DNA of 64,000 nt from Bin5 sp965220715 (GTDB lineage Bacteria; Chloroflexota; Anaerolineae; Caldilineales; Caldilineaceae): the NCBI GenBank assembly GCA_965220715.1, contig OZ244843.1:496001-560000 (forward strand), given 5' to 3'. Made by a program: the position numbers and the translations under genes. Below the pieces are notes generated by a model. That model worked only from the letters and a program-made list of their open reading frames with translations, was not told the origin of the DNA and searched no databases. Of this stretch, positions 7,601 through 16,858 are shown one piece after another (the first letter of the stretch is position 1; each line of letters starts with the position of its first letter).

Positions 7601-8602
7601 TCACGCATTCCATGTCAGGATGATTCCTAGCCACCCCTCGCCGCCAGTGGCGGCCCGCGCGTAGATCTCCGGTGCTTGCGTGTAGGGTATCCTGTGACTG
7701 ATCAGGTGGTCGACCGCCAGTGTCTGGTCAGCAATTCGGCGCAGTACTACTGCGCGATCGCGTTGTGGCGTCCAGGGCCAGTAGACGTGCGGCACTTCGA
7801 GTTCGAGCTCGTAAGCGCCTAAAATTTGCAATTCGCGGCGCAGCAACTCGACTTGGAGCCCGATTTCGGCTGTGCCGGGTGCGCTGCCTACCATTACCAC
7901 AGTCGCCCGCTGGCCGGCGGCCTCGAAGACTGTCTGCAAAATATTCGGATTGGCTGAGGCGTGAAAGAGACATTGGGCACCGCCGGAGGTGACTTCTCGA
8001 ACAGCCTCCACCGGATCCTCCACACTCGCGTTCACAACATGCGTTGCCCCGCTTTGGCGGGCAAGCTGGAGACGCTCCTCAACCAGGTCGACCGCGACGA
8101 CAGGAAAGGCCCCGGCAAGCCGGGCCAGTGCGGTGACAAGCTGCCCAACGACACCAACGCCGAAGACGACCACCGACTCGTCGATTTGCAGACGCGCCCG
8201 CCGGACTGCGTGCAATGTCGTAGCCCCGTTGATCGCAAACGTCGCCTGTTCGTCGGTCAGAGTGTCGTCCAGCTTGCGAATATAGCCGTTCCGCAGAGGC
8301 GAGTCGGTCACGTCGACGGTCCAGTGCGTGGCGTGGCGCCCCATGGTCAGAACCCGGGAGCCCGGCGCGAAGTCCGTGACGCCCCCACCCACATCCAGAA
8401 CTCGACCCACCGCGGCGTAACCCGGGTAGGCGGCGTGGTGACCGCTTCGCTCCACGCCGCGGAGCGAGTTCAACTCTGTACCGGCGCTGACTTGGCTGCG
8501 TGAAACCCGAACGAGCACTTCGTTGGCTTCAGGCGCCAATACAGTGAACTCTTCGACATTCACCCGCATACCCGGGTGAAAGACCAGACGGCTTCCCTGC
8601 AT
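7601..8602 (-). CDS. Medium-chain (zinc-type) dehydrogenase
   Basis: About 333-aa MDR-superfamily oxidoreductase. A GroES-like N-terminal domain is followed by a Rossmann domain with GVGVVGQ and an acidic end of beta-2 (VAVDLVEERL), suggesting NAD(H). The loop that holds the catalytic zinc cysteine in classical alcohol dehydrogenases reads SQVSAGTELNS, so zinc catalysis is doubtful; the dehydrogenase at 62.6 kb shares this SxxSAGTE variant. I chose ATG 8602; TTG 8614 is also possible, with GGAAA upstream. It is last in the minus-strand catabolic cluster, after the Rieske gene, and probably oxidises an alcohol intermediate. Substrate unknown. Confidence 0.75.
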   Translation of the reverse strand: MQGSRLVFHPGMRVNVEEFTVLAPEANEVLVRVSRSQVSAGTELNSLRGVERSGHHAAYPGYAAVGRVLDVGGGVTDFAPGSRVLTMGRHATHWTVDVTDSPLRNGYIRKLDDTLTDEQATFAINGATTLHAVRRARLQIDESVVVFGVGVVGQLVTALARLAGAFPVVAVDLVEERLQLARQSGATHVVNASVEDPVEAVREVTSGGAQCLFHASANPNILQTVFEAAGQRATVVMVGSAPGTAEIGLQVELLRRELQILGAYELELEVPHVYWPWTPQRDRAVVLRRIADQTLAVDHLISHRIPYTQAPEIYARAATGGEGWLGIILTWNA

Positions 8603-8629
8603 GGTTCGTGGCAAAGATTTCCAGCCGTA

Positions 8630-9598
8630 CTACGCGGTTCCGAAAGTAAGCCCCAACTCGTTCAGCCATCTACGATAGGCAATAGCAGTGCGGTCGGATC
8701 GCAAATGCAATTCAGCCTGCAAGTCCAGCGGAAGCATCTCAGGCCGTTGCGATTCCACGACGGGTATGTCCTGGTCGAACAGTTCGTCCTGGAAAGCGCG
8801 GATTTCATCTTCAGGAACGTCGTACGCTGTATCCGTAGAAAGCCACAACCAGCCGCGACTAACCAACTTCTCGACCGGCGTGACTGTGAAGAAAAAGGCG
8901 AACCTGGTCTCAGCAGTCGGTTTGACGACATAGACTGTCAAGGGGCGTTGAATGTGGAAAGTGTAGGACGACGCATGCTCGGCTTCACTCCCGTCTGGCT
9001 TGGGTTGCCAGATACGAACATCCCTCGCAATGACGCCACTTGACCCTACCTCGACCTCGTAATCCTCCATTTGCGGGTGGCGCTGGTCGCCCAATAGACC
9101 GTCATGCACGAAGGGGAAATGGGCAACATCTACAAAGTTTTCCAGGAGACGGGGCGCACTGGCTCGGACATGGTAGGGTCCACAGAAGGTCTTGTGATAG
9201 TTCGGCTTATCCCATTCGGGAAACGAAGGAATATCGTGTGCGGGATCGCCAAGGGAGATCCAGACCATGCCATATCTCTCTTGAACCCGGTACGATCGGG
9301 CCCGCGCCTTTTTCGGAGGCGCCTGGTCGGGGTGGGCCGGGATGCGTATGCATTGCCCCTCGCTGTTGTAGGTCCAGCCGTGGTAGGGGCAGACGAGGTT
9401 ATCATTCTCAACCCGACCAAGCGACAGACGCGTGCCCCGGTGAAGGCACAGGTCTCTCCAGGCCATGACCTCGCCCTTGAGACGCCACAGCACGATATCC
9501 TCCCCCAGCACACGCGCAGCTGAGATCCCTCCCTCTTTCAACTCCTGTGAGAGTTCGACCGGATGCCAGTCGTCGATCAGAACGGGGTCATTGATCAT
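8630..9598 (-). CDS. Rieske non-heme iron oxygenase, alpha-subunit type
   Basis: 322-aa protein from ATG 9598 (GTG 9619 possible). The Rieske [2Fe-2S] cluster ligands are C51-x-H53 and C70-x2-H73 (CLHRG, then CPYHGW). The mononuclear iron motif is D157-x2-H160-x4-H165 in DVAHFPFVHDG. Both centres are intact, so this should be an active mono- or dioxygenase, or an oxidative demethylase of the vanillate or betaine type. No reductase or ferredoxin gene is adjacent, so electrons must come from elsewhere. It sits between the M24 protein and the dehydrogenase on the same strand. Confidence 0.88.
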   Translation of the reverse strand: MINDPVLIDDWHPVELSQELKEGGISAARVLGEDIVLWRLKGEVMAWRDLCLHRGTRLSLGRVENDNLVCPYHGWTYNSEGQCIRIPAHPDQAPPKKARARSYRVQERYGMVWISLGDPAHDIPSFPEWDKPNYHKTFCGPYHVRASAPRLLENFVDVAHFPFVHDGLLGDQRHPQMEDYEVEVGSSGVIARDVRIWQPKPDGSEAEHASSYTFHIQRPLTVYVVKPTAETRFAFFFTVTPVEKLVSRGWLWLSTDTAYDVPEDEIRAFQDELFDQDIPVVESQRPEMLPLDLQAELHLRSDRTAIAYRRWLNELGLTFGTA

Positions 9599-9767
9599 GA
9601 TAGCGTCTCTCTGCAACACTTGGGTGATACGTGTGAGTATGCGATTTCAGCTTCAAGATTTCAAGGTTTACACATCTGCCTGTCTGCTATCGAAAACCAG
9701 TTGGAACGAGACTGCATTGCGCTTGGCGCCAGCGGCTCCCTTCAACGCCACCGTCAGGTTGCTCCAG

Positions 9768-10919
9768 CTACGACGCTGCCTGACTCTGCGTCAATACCTC
9801 GCAACCGGTCTCGGTAATCAGGATCGTTTCGCTTGTGCCAGCGCCATACTCGCCCAAGACTCGCAAAGTGAAAGGCAGGTGGAAGGTCATGCCGGCCTGC
9901 AACGGGGCATGATTGTTCAGTTGGATGAAGAAATGGATCGGTTCCAACCAGTCCGGAGGGAAGCCGATTCCGACCGAATAGCCGAAATTATAGTGGAACT
10001 GGATGCGATCCTCAATGGGCTTGATCGCCTTTTGGTGCGCGGCCGCCGCAACATCCGAGGTCGGGACGCCGGCCCGCGCGGTTTCGACGATAGTCTGAAC
10101 GGCCAACTGGGCCGCGTCAGTCAGCTCCTGACGTTCCGGCGGGGTCTGTCCCACCACGGTAGTACGCATGATCGGCGCCGTGTAGCGCCGCACGCAAGCC
10201 CCCAACTCGATGAAAACCGAGTCACCGTGCTGAATAGGGATGTGCCCCACAGTACTGTGGGCCAAGCCGGAACGATAACCGGCCGCCACGATGGGCTCTA
10301 TGCACATGAAATCGCTGCCGTTGCACCGCATGATTTCGTATGCTGCGCTTGCCACAGCATGATCATGGACGCCTTCAGCTACCGCCGCCAGCGCGGCTTC
10401 CGCGCCCAACCGGGTGAGCCGGCCGGCCTCGCGCATGTAGGCAATTTCTGCCTCTGACTTGACCAGCCGCACCTCGTCTACAAGACCTGAAGCGTCCGTC
10501 CACTGGCTGTCGGCAAGCATCTGCCGCAGGCGACGGTAGTTGCTCACGCCAAGATTGGGGCTGTTCTCTTCGATACCCAGGCGTCTGTTGCGCAGATTCT
10601 GGTCATCAAGCAGGTTGACCAATGACGCAACCGGATCGTCGTCCGCCGTGTAAAGCACCGGTTCGCTCAGCCACGCGCTGGCCAGGAAACGCCCCAGTTC
10701 AAAGTTAAAAATAAGCAATATGGGATCGCCGCTGTCGGGGACAATACAGCACTGGAAATCCCACGAGTTGACACTGTTGTAGCCGGTCAGATAGAACACG
10801 TTGCCGGCGCCGAATACGAGCAGCACATCGATTTCTCGGTGCGCCATTTTAGTTCGTGCTGCAGCCAGCCGGCTGTGATACTCCTCCAACGTGAACCAGT
10901 TCTCCTTCGGTATTCCCAT
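9768..10919 (-). CDS. Creatinase-like M24 family hydrolase (ectoine-hydrolase-like)
   Basis: 383-aa pita-bread-fold protein with an N-terminal creatinase domain and a C-terminal M24 domain. In metallopeptidases of this family the first ligands sit in a DxG...D pattern; here the segment reads IELGACVRRYTAPIMRT (237-253), with the first Asp replaced by Glu and the second by Pro. A later Glu ligand is also lost (GMTFHLPF). This is the pattern of non-metal members such as creatinase and ectoine hydrolase (DoeA/EutD), and segments like VRRYTAPIMRT and GIGFPPDW recall DoeA. I predict hydrolysis of a C-N bond in a small molecule rather than peptidase activity. Confidence 0.7.
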   Translation of the reverse strand: MGIPKENWFTLEEYHSRLAAARTKMAHREIDVLLVFGAGNVFYLTGYNSVNSWDFQCCIVPDSGDPILLIFNFELGRFLASAWLSEPVLYTADDDPVASLVNLLDDQNLRNRRLGIEENSPNLGVSNYRRLRQMLADSQWTDASGLVDEVRLVKSEAEIAYMREAGRLTRLGAEAALAAVAEGVHDHAVASAAYEIMRCNGSDFMCIEPIVAAGYRSGLAHSTVGHIPIQHGDSVFIELGACVRRYTAPIMRTTVVGQTPPERQELTDAAQLAVQTIVETARAGVPTSDVAAAAHQKAIKPIEDRIQFHYNFGYSVGIGFPPDWLEPIHFFIQLNNHAPLQAGMTFHLPFTLRVLGEYGAGTSETILITETGCEVLTQSQAAS

Positions 10920-11070
10920 CGTATGGCTCCATGAGAAAAAAATAGTTGATAAGCAAAGCTACGGAGACAAGTTCATTCGTTGGCAATACAACCTGCAGGC
11001 CGACTGGAAGAAGGCAGAGCTTGTCGTTCTTTTCTCAACCGGGCGCGAAACCCCTGCCTTCGTCGTGAGG

Positions 11071-12090
11071 CTAGGAACTAACGTCCAAAGATACGGCCCG
11101 CCCAGTTTCCGTGGAACGGATGATGGCGTCGGTTACCCGTAGCACATCCAGATTGTGTCGACCACTGACCTCCGGCTCCACGCCGTCAACAACGTAGTTA
11201 TACAACAGGCGTGCGACCCAGTTGATACCTTCTCCTGGCTCATCATCGATCCCCGCGTCGAGCGGCAAGGGAACCACGCCGCCGTCCTGGTATTCAGCGT
11301 GCAACGTGGTTGGGATGTCCTGGAGGGGGCCGCGCTGTACCAGCGTCGCCTGGGCGCACTCGATGCGGAACTCGTAGGCGCTGCCTCGAGCCTGGGAGGT
11401 CGACACCAACGTAAACGGAATGGAGCCATCGAATTCGATAGTCGCCACCGCGGAAGAGGGGCTGGGCCAGTTGCCCCAGGAAGGCTCGAATGAGTATCCG
11501 AAGACGCGCGTTACCTTGTGTTGGGCGAGCACTGACAGCAGCGTATCGATCTCATGCACTGTCATCTGCCACAGCTGCATGTGCTCGCTCAAGGGGTAGT
11601 GACCGGAGCGCGGCTTATAGTGGTGCATGTGGCCGAAGCCGGGGGGGCCATAGGCCTGCTCCAGCATCAGCCGGCGCATGGTAAGTTCCGCCCGGAAGTA
11701 GCGGATCTGCTGGGTCACCACGATCTTCACCCCGTTGGCATCCGCCAATTCAACCAGGCGCATCGCTTCTGCCAGATCGCAGGTGAAGGGCTTCTCAACC
11801 AGCACGTGCTTGCCGGCGAGGATCGCCTCCTGGACAAACTGCGCGTGAAGCCGGGCGTGGGTTGTTACTCCCACCGTGTCGGCCGGTGTATGTCGCAGCG
11901 CGTCGGTCAGCGTGGTGAAACAGGCCGTCTCCGGCAGTCCAATTGCCAGGCGTTCACGTTCCAGGAATTCCCGGGAGATATCCACCAGCGCCACCGGCCG
12001 CACATGGGGGGAGTCTTTCAGATGCTCGAGGTAGTGGCGGCCGCGGCCGCCTACCCCGACAAAGATCGCTTTCAGCGGTTCTTCAGCCAT
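11071..12090 (-). CDS. Gfo/Idh/MocA family oxidoreductase
   Basis: 339-aa NAD(P)-dependent oxidoreductase. The N-terminal Rossmann fold carries VGVGGRGRHYLEHL, and the family hallmark EKP is present in HVLVEKPFTCD near residue 100. The C-terminal alpha/beta domain forms the substrate pocket. It lies on the minus strand between the M24 gene and the maleate-isomerase-like gene. Family members oxidise or reduce hydroxyls on sugars, inositols and related compounds; the substrate is not deducible. Confidence 0.85.
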   Translation of the reverse strand: MAEEPLKAIFVGVGGRGRHYLEHLKDSPHVRPVALVDISREFLERERLAIGLPETACFTTLTDALRHTPADTVGVTTHARLHAQFVQEAILAGKHVLVEKPFTCDLAEAMRLVELADANGVKIVVTQQIRYFRAELTMRRLMLEQAYGPPGFGHMHHYKPRSGHYPLSEHMQLWQMTVHEIDTLLSVLAQHKVTRVFGYSFEPSWGNWPSPSSAVATIEFDGSIPFTLVSTSQARGSAYEFRIECAQATLVQRGPLQDIPTTLHAEYQDGGVVPLPLDAGIDDEPGEGINWVARLLYNYVVDGVEPEVSGRHNLDVLRVTDAIIRSTETGRAVSLDVSS

Positions 12091-12157
12091 TGGGACGTCT
12101 CCCTGGATTCAATCTGAACTCCCGTGTCGGTTCAAAAAGGTTCTCTTGGCGTTCTTA

Positions 12158-13054
12158 TCAGTACTCTGCCAGCAGGACGCCGCGCCCGAAGACGGGCGCC
12201 TTCACGCCGGCCAGGCGCAAGGCTGCCCAGATGCTCACCGCCGGCGCACTTACTACCGGTTTACCCAAGTCGGTTTCCAGCGGTTCAAGGATGGCGGCTG
12301 TGCGGATGCCGCTGCAGGCCAGCAAAACGCACTCAGCACGCGGGGAGTTCACCTCGCGCGCCAGGTTATACCATACCGAGGGCGTCGAGTTACCGATCTG
12401 CCATTCGGTTTCCATGCCTGCGCTCTGGCTGCCGGTGACCTCGAAGCCGTGCCCTTCGAGGAAATCTACCAAGAGCTGTGTCACATCCGAGGGGTAAGGG
12501 CCAGCCACGGCCACCCGCTGCACGCCCAGCGTCCGCAGCGCCTGGACCTGGGCGGTGCTTATCGTAGTCGCTGGAATGTCCACAGCTCGCTGGATGGCTT
12601 CGGAGATCTTCACGTCACCGCCCACGCCGCGCACGAAGCTGCACGAATTGCAGAGGAAAACGATGGCGCCGGGTCGGGTGATGCGCAGGGTCTCAGCCGC
12701 GTCCAGGATAGGCTCCAGGTCGGCGTAGCGGTCCACCATGTTTGGGCTGATTGGGTCGAAGCGGGTAGCCGTCCTGTAGCGCGTGAAAATCAGCGACACG
12801 CCGTCTGGCAAATAGTGCCAGAACTCGTCGTCGTTGATGCCATCGTCTGGGGACAGGAGACCGAGACGCGCGCGCCAGCCAGGCACGCCGCCGCTTAACC
12901 CCCGAACCGAGGCCGTGGTCTGAGCTTCCGGCAAATCCGATTCTGAAGAGGCAGCACACCCGGAGTCGAAACGGCGCCTGTCGAAAGATGCAGCCATATC
13001 GGGCGCGTAGTCGTGCCGTACTCCTCGAATGTCCGACTTGCCGTCTTCCTTCAT
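12158..13054 (-). CDS. Maleate isomerase / Asp-Glu racemase superfamily enzyme
   Basis: Up to 298 aa. Two active-site cysteines of the superfamily are visible, one in FLCNSCSF and one in LLACSGIRT, the arrangement of maleate cis-trans isomerase and arylmalonate decarboxylase. Homology begins at about WRARLGLLSPDDG; the roughly 55 residues before it are low-complexity and unlike the family, so the true start may be GTG 12886. Relatives include the hydroxyectoine-pathway protein EutA, of interest because a DoeA/EutD-like M24 gene lies nearby. It starts 9 nt after the permease gene, so it is probably in the importer operon. Confidence 0.72.
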   Translation of the reverse strand: MKEDGKSDIRGVRHDYAPDMAASFDRRRFDSGCAASSESDLPEAQTTASVRGLSGGVPGWRARLGLLSPDDGINDDEFWHYLPDGVSLIFTRYRTATRFDPISPNMVDRYADLEPILDAAETLRITRPGAIVFLCNSCSFVRGVGGDVKISEAIQRAVDIPATTISTAQVQALRTLGVQRVAVAGPYPSDVTQLLVDFLEGHGFEVTGSQSAGMETEWQIGNSTPSVWYNLAREVNSPRAECVLLACSGIRTAAILEPLETDLGKPVVSAPAVSIWAALRLAGVKAPVFGRGVLLAEY

Positions 13055-13063
13055 CGTCCCATC

Positions 13064-13969
13064 TCATCCTTTCAAGCCAGTGAAAGTGACCCCTTCGACG
13101 AAATGTTTCTGGGCAAAGAAGAAAACGAAAAGGATCGGGATAAGCGTGGCCACTGAGGCAGCCATCATCAGGTGTAATTCACCGGTGCCCTCTTGGAAAT
13201 CCAGAAACATGCGCAGCCCTAGCGAGAGAGTGAGGCGACTGTCCTGGCGCAGGTAAATGAGAGGCCCCAGGAAATCGTTCCAACTGTCAATGAAGGTGAA
13301 GGCTGTTACGGCTGCCAGGGCCGGCTTTGAAAGCGGCATGACGATCCGCCAGTAAATGTTCAGCGAGTTGCAGCCGTCAATACGCGCCGCATCATCCAAC
13401 TCTTTGGGTAAGGTCAGGAAGAACTGGCGCAGCAGGAAAATGTAAAATGCTGTGCCAAAGAAAGCGGGTACGGTGAGCGGCAGAAAGGTGTTGATCCAGC
13501 CCAAATGGTTGAAGATGAGAAAGGTGGGAATGAGGCGCACGTGATAGGGCAACATCATGCTGCTGAGAAGAACCAGAAACAGGAAAGTGCGTCCGCGGAA
13601 CCGCGTGTAGGCAAAGCCGTAGGCCGCCAGAGAACAGGACAGGAGAGTGCCAAAGATGTTGACAATGGTAATGAAGGCAGTGTTGAAAAACCAGCGGGTG
13701 AACGGTAGTGCGGTCCAGGCAACCCAATAGTTGTCCCAGCGGACCACCTCCGGCAACAAGGGTTGAGGAATCCGCTGTAACTCTTGCATCGTTTTGAGGG
13801 AGGTTGAAACCATCCAGGTGAAGGGGAACAGGAAAACGATGCCACCGATCACGATAGTCAGATACAGCAGCGCATTGAATAGAAGATCGCGCATCTGGCG
13901 GCGCCGCCATTTCGGCAAGGACTCAAGCGTATTTGTTCTTCGGACTGCGCCCTGATTGGCTTCCATCAT
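13064..13969 (-). CDS. CUT1 sugar ABC transporter permease, MalG type (importer 1)
   Basis: 301-aa inner-membrane protein with six predicted membrane segments. The EAA loop that docks the ATPase reads ELDDAARIDGC, followed by the usual hydrophobic segment and a C-terminus ending FVEGVTFTGLKG, typical of MalG-like subunits. It is third in the binding protein - MalF - MalG order. No ATPase gene is present in this operon. Substrate is unknown. Confidence 0.9.
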   Translation of the reverse strand: MMEANQGAVRRTNTLESLPKWRRRQMRDLLFNALLYLTIVIGGIVFLFPFTWMVSTSLKTMQELQRIPQPLLPEVVRWDNYWVAWTALPFTRWFFNTAFITIVNIFGTLLSCSLAAYGFAYTRFRGRTFLFLVLLSSMMLPYHVRLIPTFLIFNHLGWINTFLPLTVPAFFGTAFYIFLLRQFFLTLPKELDDAARIDGCNSLNIYWRIVMPLSKPALAAVTAFTFIDSWNDFLGPLIYLRQDSRLTLSLGLRMFLDFQEGTGELHLMMAASVATLIPILFVFFFAQKHFVEGVTFTGLKG

Positions 13970-14072
13970 TCCTCTATGTCTGCGTGCGCACTCCCTTGGG
14001 CATCCACCTCTCGACCTGCATTCCGACAGTTTTCAGAGTAACGCTCAATTCTGATTGGCAGGTTCTTTCATC

Positions 14073-15014
14073 TCAGGTCGGCTCCTCGCCGGCGTAGAAC
14101 ACCCAGCGCTTCGAGAGTCTGAGTTGAACCAGCGTCAGCGCCAAGATAATCAGGAACAGGATCCAAGCCATCGCCGAGGCGAAGCCAATGCGCAGCCATT
14201 GGAAAGCACTGCGGTACAGATACAAGATATAGAAGAGCGTTGCGTCCGCCGGCCCGCCTTCGGTCATAATGAACGCCGCTGTGAATATCTGAAAGGAACC
14301 TATGACGGTCATGATCATGGTGAAGAAAATCACCGGCGACATCATCGGAATCGTCACTTTGAGCAATCTGTCCCACGCGGTAGCGCCATCGATCTCCGCT
14401 GCTTCGTAAAGCTCGCGCGGCACGCCCTGCAGGCCGGCCAGATAGAGCACCATCAAGCTGCCGAAACCCCATGTGCTCATGATGATAAATGCCGGCATCG
14501 CCCACTTGGTACTCCCGAGCCAGTTGGGACCCTGGATGCCCAGCAGCCCCAGCGCTTGATTGAACAGGCCGTATCGATAATTGAAAACAAAACGCCACAA
14601 GATGGCCGTGGCGACCCCCGCCGTCACCGATGGCAGGTAAAAGAGCGTGCGGAATACCCCTATCCCGGGCAGTTGGCGGTTGAGCAACAGGGCGGTAAGA
14701 AGGGCCACCACGAGGATGAGGGGAACGTGGAACGCGGTGAAATACACGGTGTTCACGAACGATTTTATCCACTTGGGATCGTCCGTGAACATCGTGCGAT
14801 AGTGCTCCAGGCCTACCCATTCGGGCGGCCTCACCAGGTTCCAGTCGGCGAAGCTGAGAAAGAACGACGCCAGGAAGGGCCCAAGCACAAAGGCTACGAA
14901 GCCGACCAGCCATGGGGCGATGAACAGGTAGCCCTCGACCCTTCGCCAGCGCCACCAGCCAATGATGCTCGCCTTCCCCGCGCGGTGTACGGTAGGCTGC
15001 GGTTGTGAAGTCAT
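14073..15014 (-). CDS. CUT1 sugar ABC transporter permease, MalF type (importer 1)
   Basis: 313-aa membrane protein with about six membrane segments; the N-terminal RRVEGYLFIAPWLVGF is the common first helix of the family. The EAA loop reads ELYEAAEIDGATAWDRLLK. It is preceded by the binding-protein gene, with a 105-nt gap that contains an imperfect 16-bp hairpin, and is followed by the MalG-type partner. Confidence 0.9.
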   Translation of the reverse strand: MTSQPQPTVHRAGKASIIGWWRWRRVEGYLFIAPWLVGFVAFVLGPFLASFFLSFADWNLVRPPEWVGLEHYRTMFTDDPKWIKSFVNTVYFTAFHVPLILVVALLTALLLNRQLPGIGVFRTLFYLPSVTAGVATAILWRFVFNYRYGLFNQALGLLGIQGPNWLGSTKWAMPAFIIMSTWGFGSLMVLYLAGLQGVPRELYEAAEIDGATAWDRLLKVTIPMMSPVIFFTMIMTVIGSFQIFTAAFIMTEGGPADATLFYILYLYRSAFQWLRIGFASAMAWILFLIILALTLVQLRLSKRWVFYAGEEPT

Positions 15015-15037
15015 GGTTGACTCTCAATGGCAGATGT

Positions 15038-15104
15038 CAGAGGGGCGGAGGCGCAAGCTGTTATCGCTCACCACACAAACAACCTGCTCCCCTCCGCGCC
15101 TCTG
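15038..15104 (-). promoter_or_regulatory. Intercistronic hairpin between binding protein and permease (importer 1)
   Basis: Arms 15038-15053 and 15089-15104 pair in 14 of 16 positions around a 35-nt loop. No U-run follows on the minus strand, so it is more likely an mRNA-processing or stability element than a full terminator. Confidence 0.5.
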
Positions 15105-15119
15105 TACGCCTGCTCAACT

Positions 15120-16475
15120 CTATTGGCGTCCCAGTATGCGATCTCCTTCTGCCACAGCCGACTGGATGGCGTCAGCCAGATTTGCCTCACCAATAAAGGC
15201 CTTGGTCAGTTCACCGCCGAAAACGGTCTGGAGCCACTCCGTCTTGCCGTTGAAGATGGGAAGATGCTGAACACCCGGCTCGGCGAACATCTCGGGCACG
15301 ACGCGGATATTTTCGGGCGGTTTGGTGGCGTACTCACCTTCCACGGCCGGCGTGTAGATCGGTACCTGAATCTTGGTGCGGCCGGCCCATTGTTGCGAAC
15401 TGGGGCCGCCCAGCGCGATAGCCAGGTCGGCATCCAGGTCGGGATGCTCCGACCAAATCGGGCCAGCGAAATTCTGCATGAAGGTCCAGAGCGCGCGATT
15501 GCCGGTCGCTGGCGACTTAGGGAAGTGCAGAATGTCATAGGTGAAGTCGGCTATATCACGGTTGAAGCTGCCGATACCCCCGGTACCGCCATATGTCATG
15601 GCGACCTTGCCCCCGTTAAAGAGGCTGCCGATGCCCAGGGCTTGCATCGCCTCCATCTGCTCGGCCTGGGGCCAGACATTGTGTGTGAAACGCAAGTCGT
15701 ACAGGAACTCAATTGCCCCACTTGCTTCGGGTGTATCAAGGGGCGTATGGCTCCTGTCTTCGGTCACAATTTCGCCGCCGTTGGCAAAGATCCATTGGGC
15801 GAAGTGCTCGTCCCAACGGGTGCTCTGCATGTAGCCCCACTGATCGATCTCGCCGTCGCCGTCGGTGTCCCGCGTCAGCTCCTTGGCCACGTCGAGGAAA
15901 TCATCCCAGGTCCAATCATCGGATGGCCGCCCTATGCCGACCTCTTCGAACATGTCCACGTTGTAGTAGATGAGCGGCGCACCGTTGATCCAGGGCATCG
16001 CGATCTGTTGGCCCTCGTTCCATACCATGCACTCGGCGCCCGTGGGAACATTGTAGTCGTCCATATTCACTGGCGGCTGTTGCATCGGCAAGCGGTCGTC
16101 CAGCGGCAAAAAGACGCCTTGGGCGGCCATCTCACAGAACAGGTTGGCGTCCCAGAGCATCACTGGCAACGTCTTTGCCGCCACCTCGGTCTGCCAGCGC
16201 ACGTCGATATCCGGCGCGACCTCTACCTCGACCGTGACGCCCGGGTGTGTTGCCTCGAAAATGTCCTTGACCCGCGTCGTAAACTCACGGCGTACGGGCG
16301 AACCGTAATGCGTCACCATTCGCAGGGTCACTTCTTCCATCGCCGGCGCGGAACCGCCATCGCCGGCCGGCGCCGCGGCCGGAACAACACACGCGGCCAG
16401 CACCCCGGCTGTGCCGGCGAAAGCCGACGTGCGCAAGAACGTACGGCGTGTGATCTTCTTCTTCGTTGAAACCAT
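15120..16475 (-). CDS. Extracellular sugar-binding lipoprotein (importer 1)
   Basis: About 451-aa family 1 solute-binding protein. The N-terminus STKKKITRRTFLRTSAF is a Tat signal with the twin arginines, followed by a lipobox VLAAC, so it is a Tat-exported lipoprotein facing outward. The mature part has the periplasmic-binding-protein pattern, including WTWDDFLDVAKEL. I chose ATG 16475, which has AAGGGAG upstream. However, in-frame ATG 16550 has an even better ribosome site (AAAGGAGG, 6 nt) and would add 25 residues before the Tat signal. First gene of importer 1. Confidence 0.88.
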   Translation of the reverse strand: MVSTKKKITRRTFLRTSAFAGTAGVLAACVVPAAAPAGDGGSAPAMEEVTLRMVTHYGSPVRREFTTRVKDIFEATHPGVTVEVEVAPDIDVRWQTEVAAKTLPVMLWDANLFCEMAAQGVFLPLDDRLPMQQPPVNMDDYNVPTGAECMVWNEGQQIAMPWINGAPLIYYNVDMFEEVGIGRPSDDWTWDDFLDVAKELTRDTDGDGEIDQWGYMQSTRWDEHFAQWIFANGGEIVTEDRSHTPLDTPEASGAIEFLYDLRFTHNVWPQAEQMEAMQALGIGSLFNGGKVAMTYGGTGGIGSFNRDIADFTYDILHFPKSPATGNRALWTFMQNFAGPIWSEHPDLDADLAIALGGPSSQQWAGRTKIQVPIYTPAVEGEYATKPPENIRVVPEMFAEPGVQHLPIFNGKTEWLQTVFGGELTKAFIGEANLADAIQSAVAEGDRILGRQ

Positions 16476-16858
16476 TTCTGTTCTCCCTTCCACTAAGTGG
16501 ATATCATCCGGCTGAGACCGAGGAACAACAGTGCCTTGAGCTTGTCGCATAGGCTACCTCCTTTGCCGGCACTGCCGGCGTTGCCCTGCTTCCAACTTCC
16601 GCGATAGTTCGTGCCCTTGCCAGGCGCCGGGCTATACGCTTTCTATCCCGGCCGGCACTCAGGGCTGAGCGAGATCGGGGTGACCACTCCGGAAGCCAGG
16701 CGTTCACTGGGCTGGCGACCCTGCCCCCAACGAGCGTCCAGCCCCCGGCTAAGATCTGCTTTTGCAGACGTATCTCTCCCGGCGTGGATTGCGATTGCAT
16801 GCCCTGGCACAGTTTCGACTCTCTCTGTATCGGCAGCTTGAACAGACAGTGGGTAGAG
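16476..16858. other. Leader region of importer 1, no gene recognised
   Basis: Gap of 383 bp between the RuvC-fold gene and the binding-protein gene. It holds a perfect Shine-Dalgarno (AAAGGAGG) ahead of the alternative start ATG 16550 and several GCCGGC-type short palindromes. No conserved ORF, RNA or clear promoter is recognised. Confidence 0.4.
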
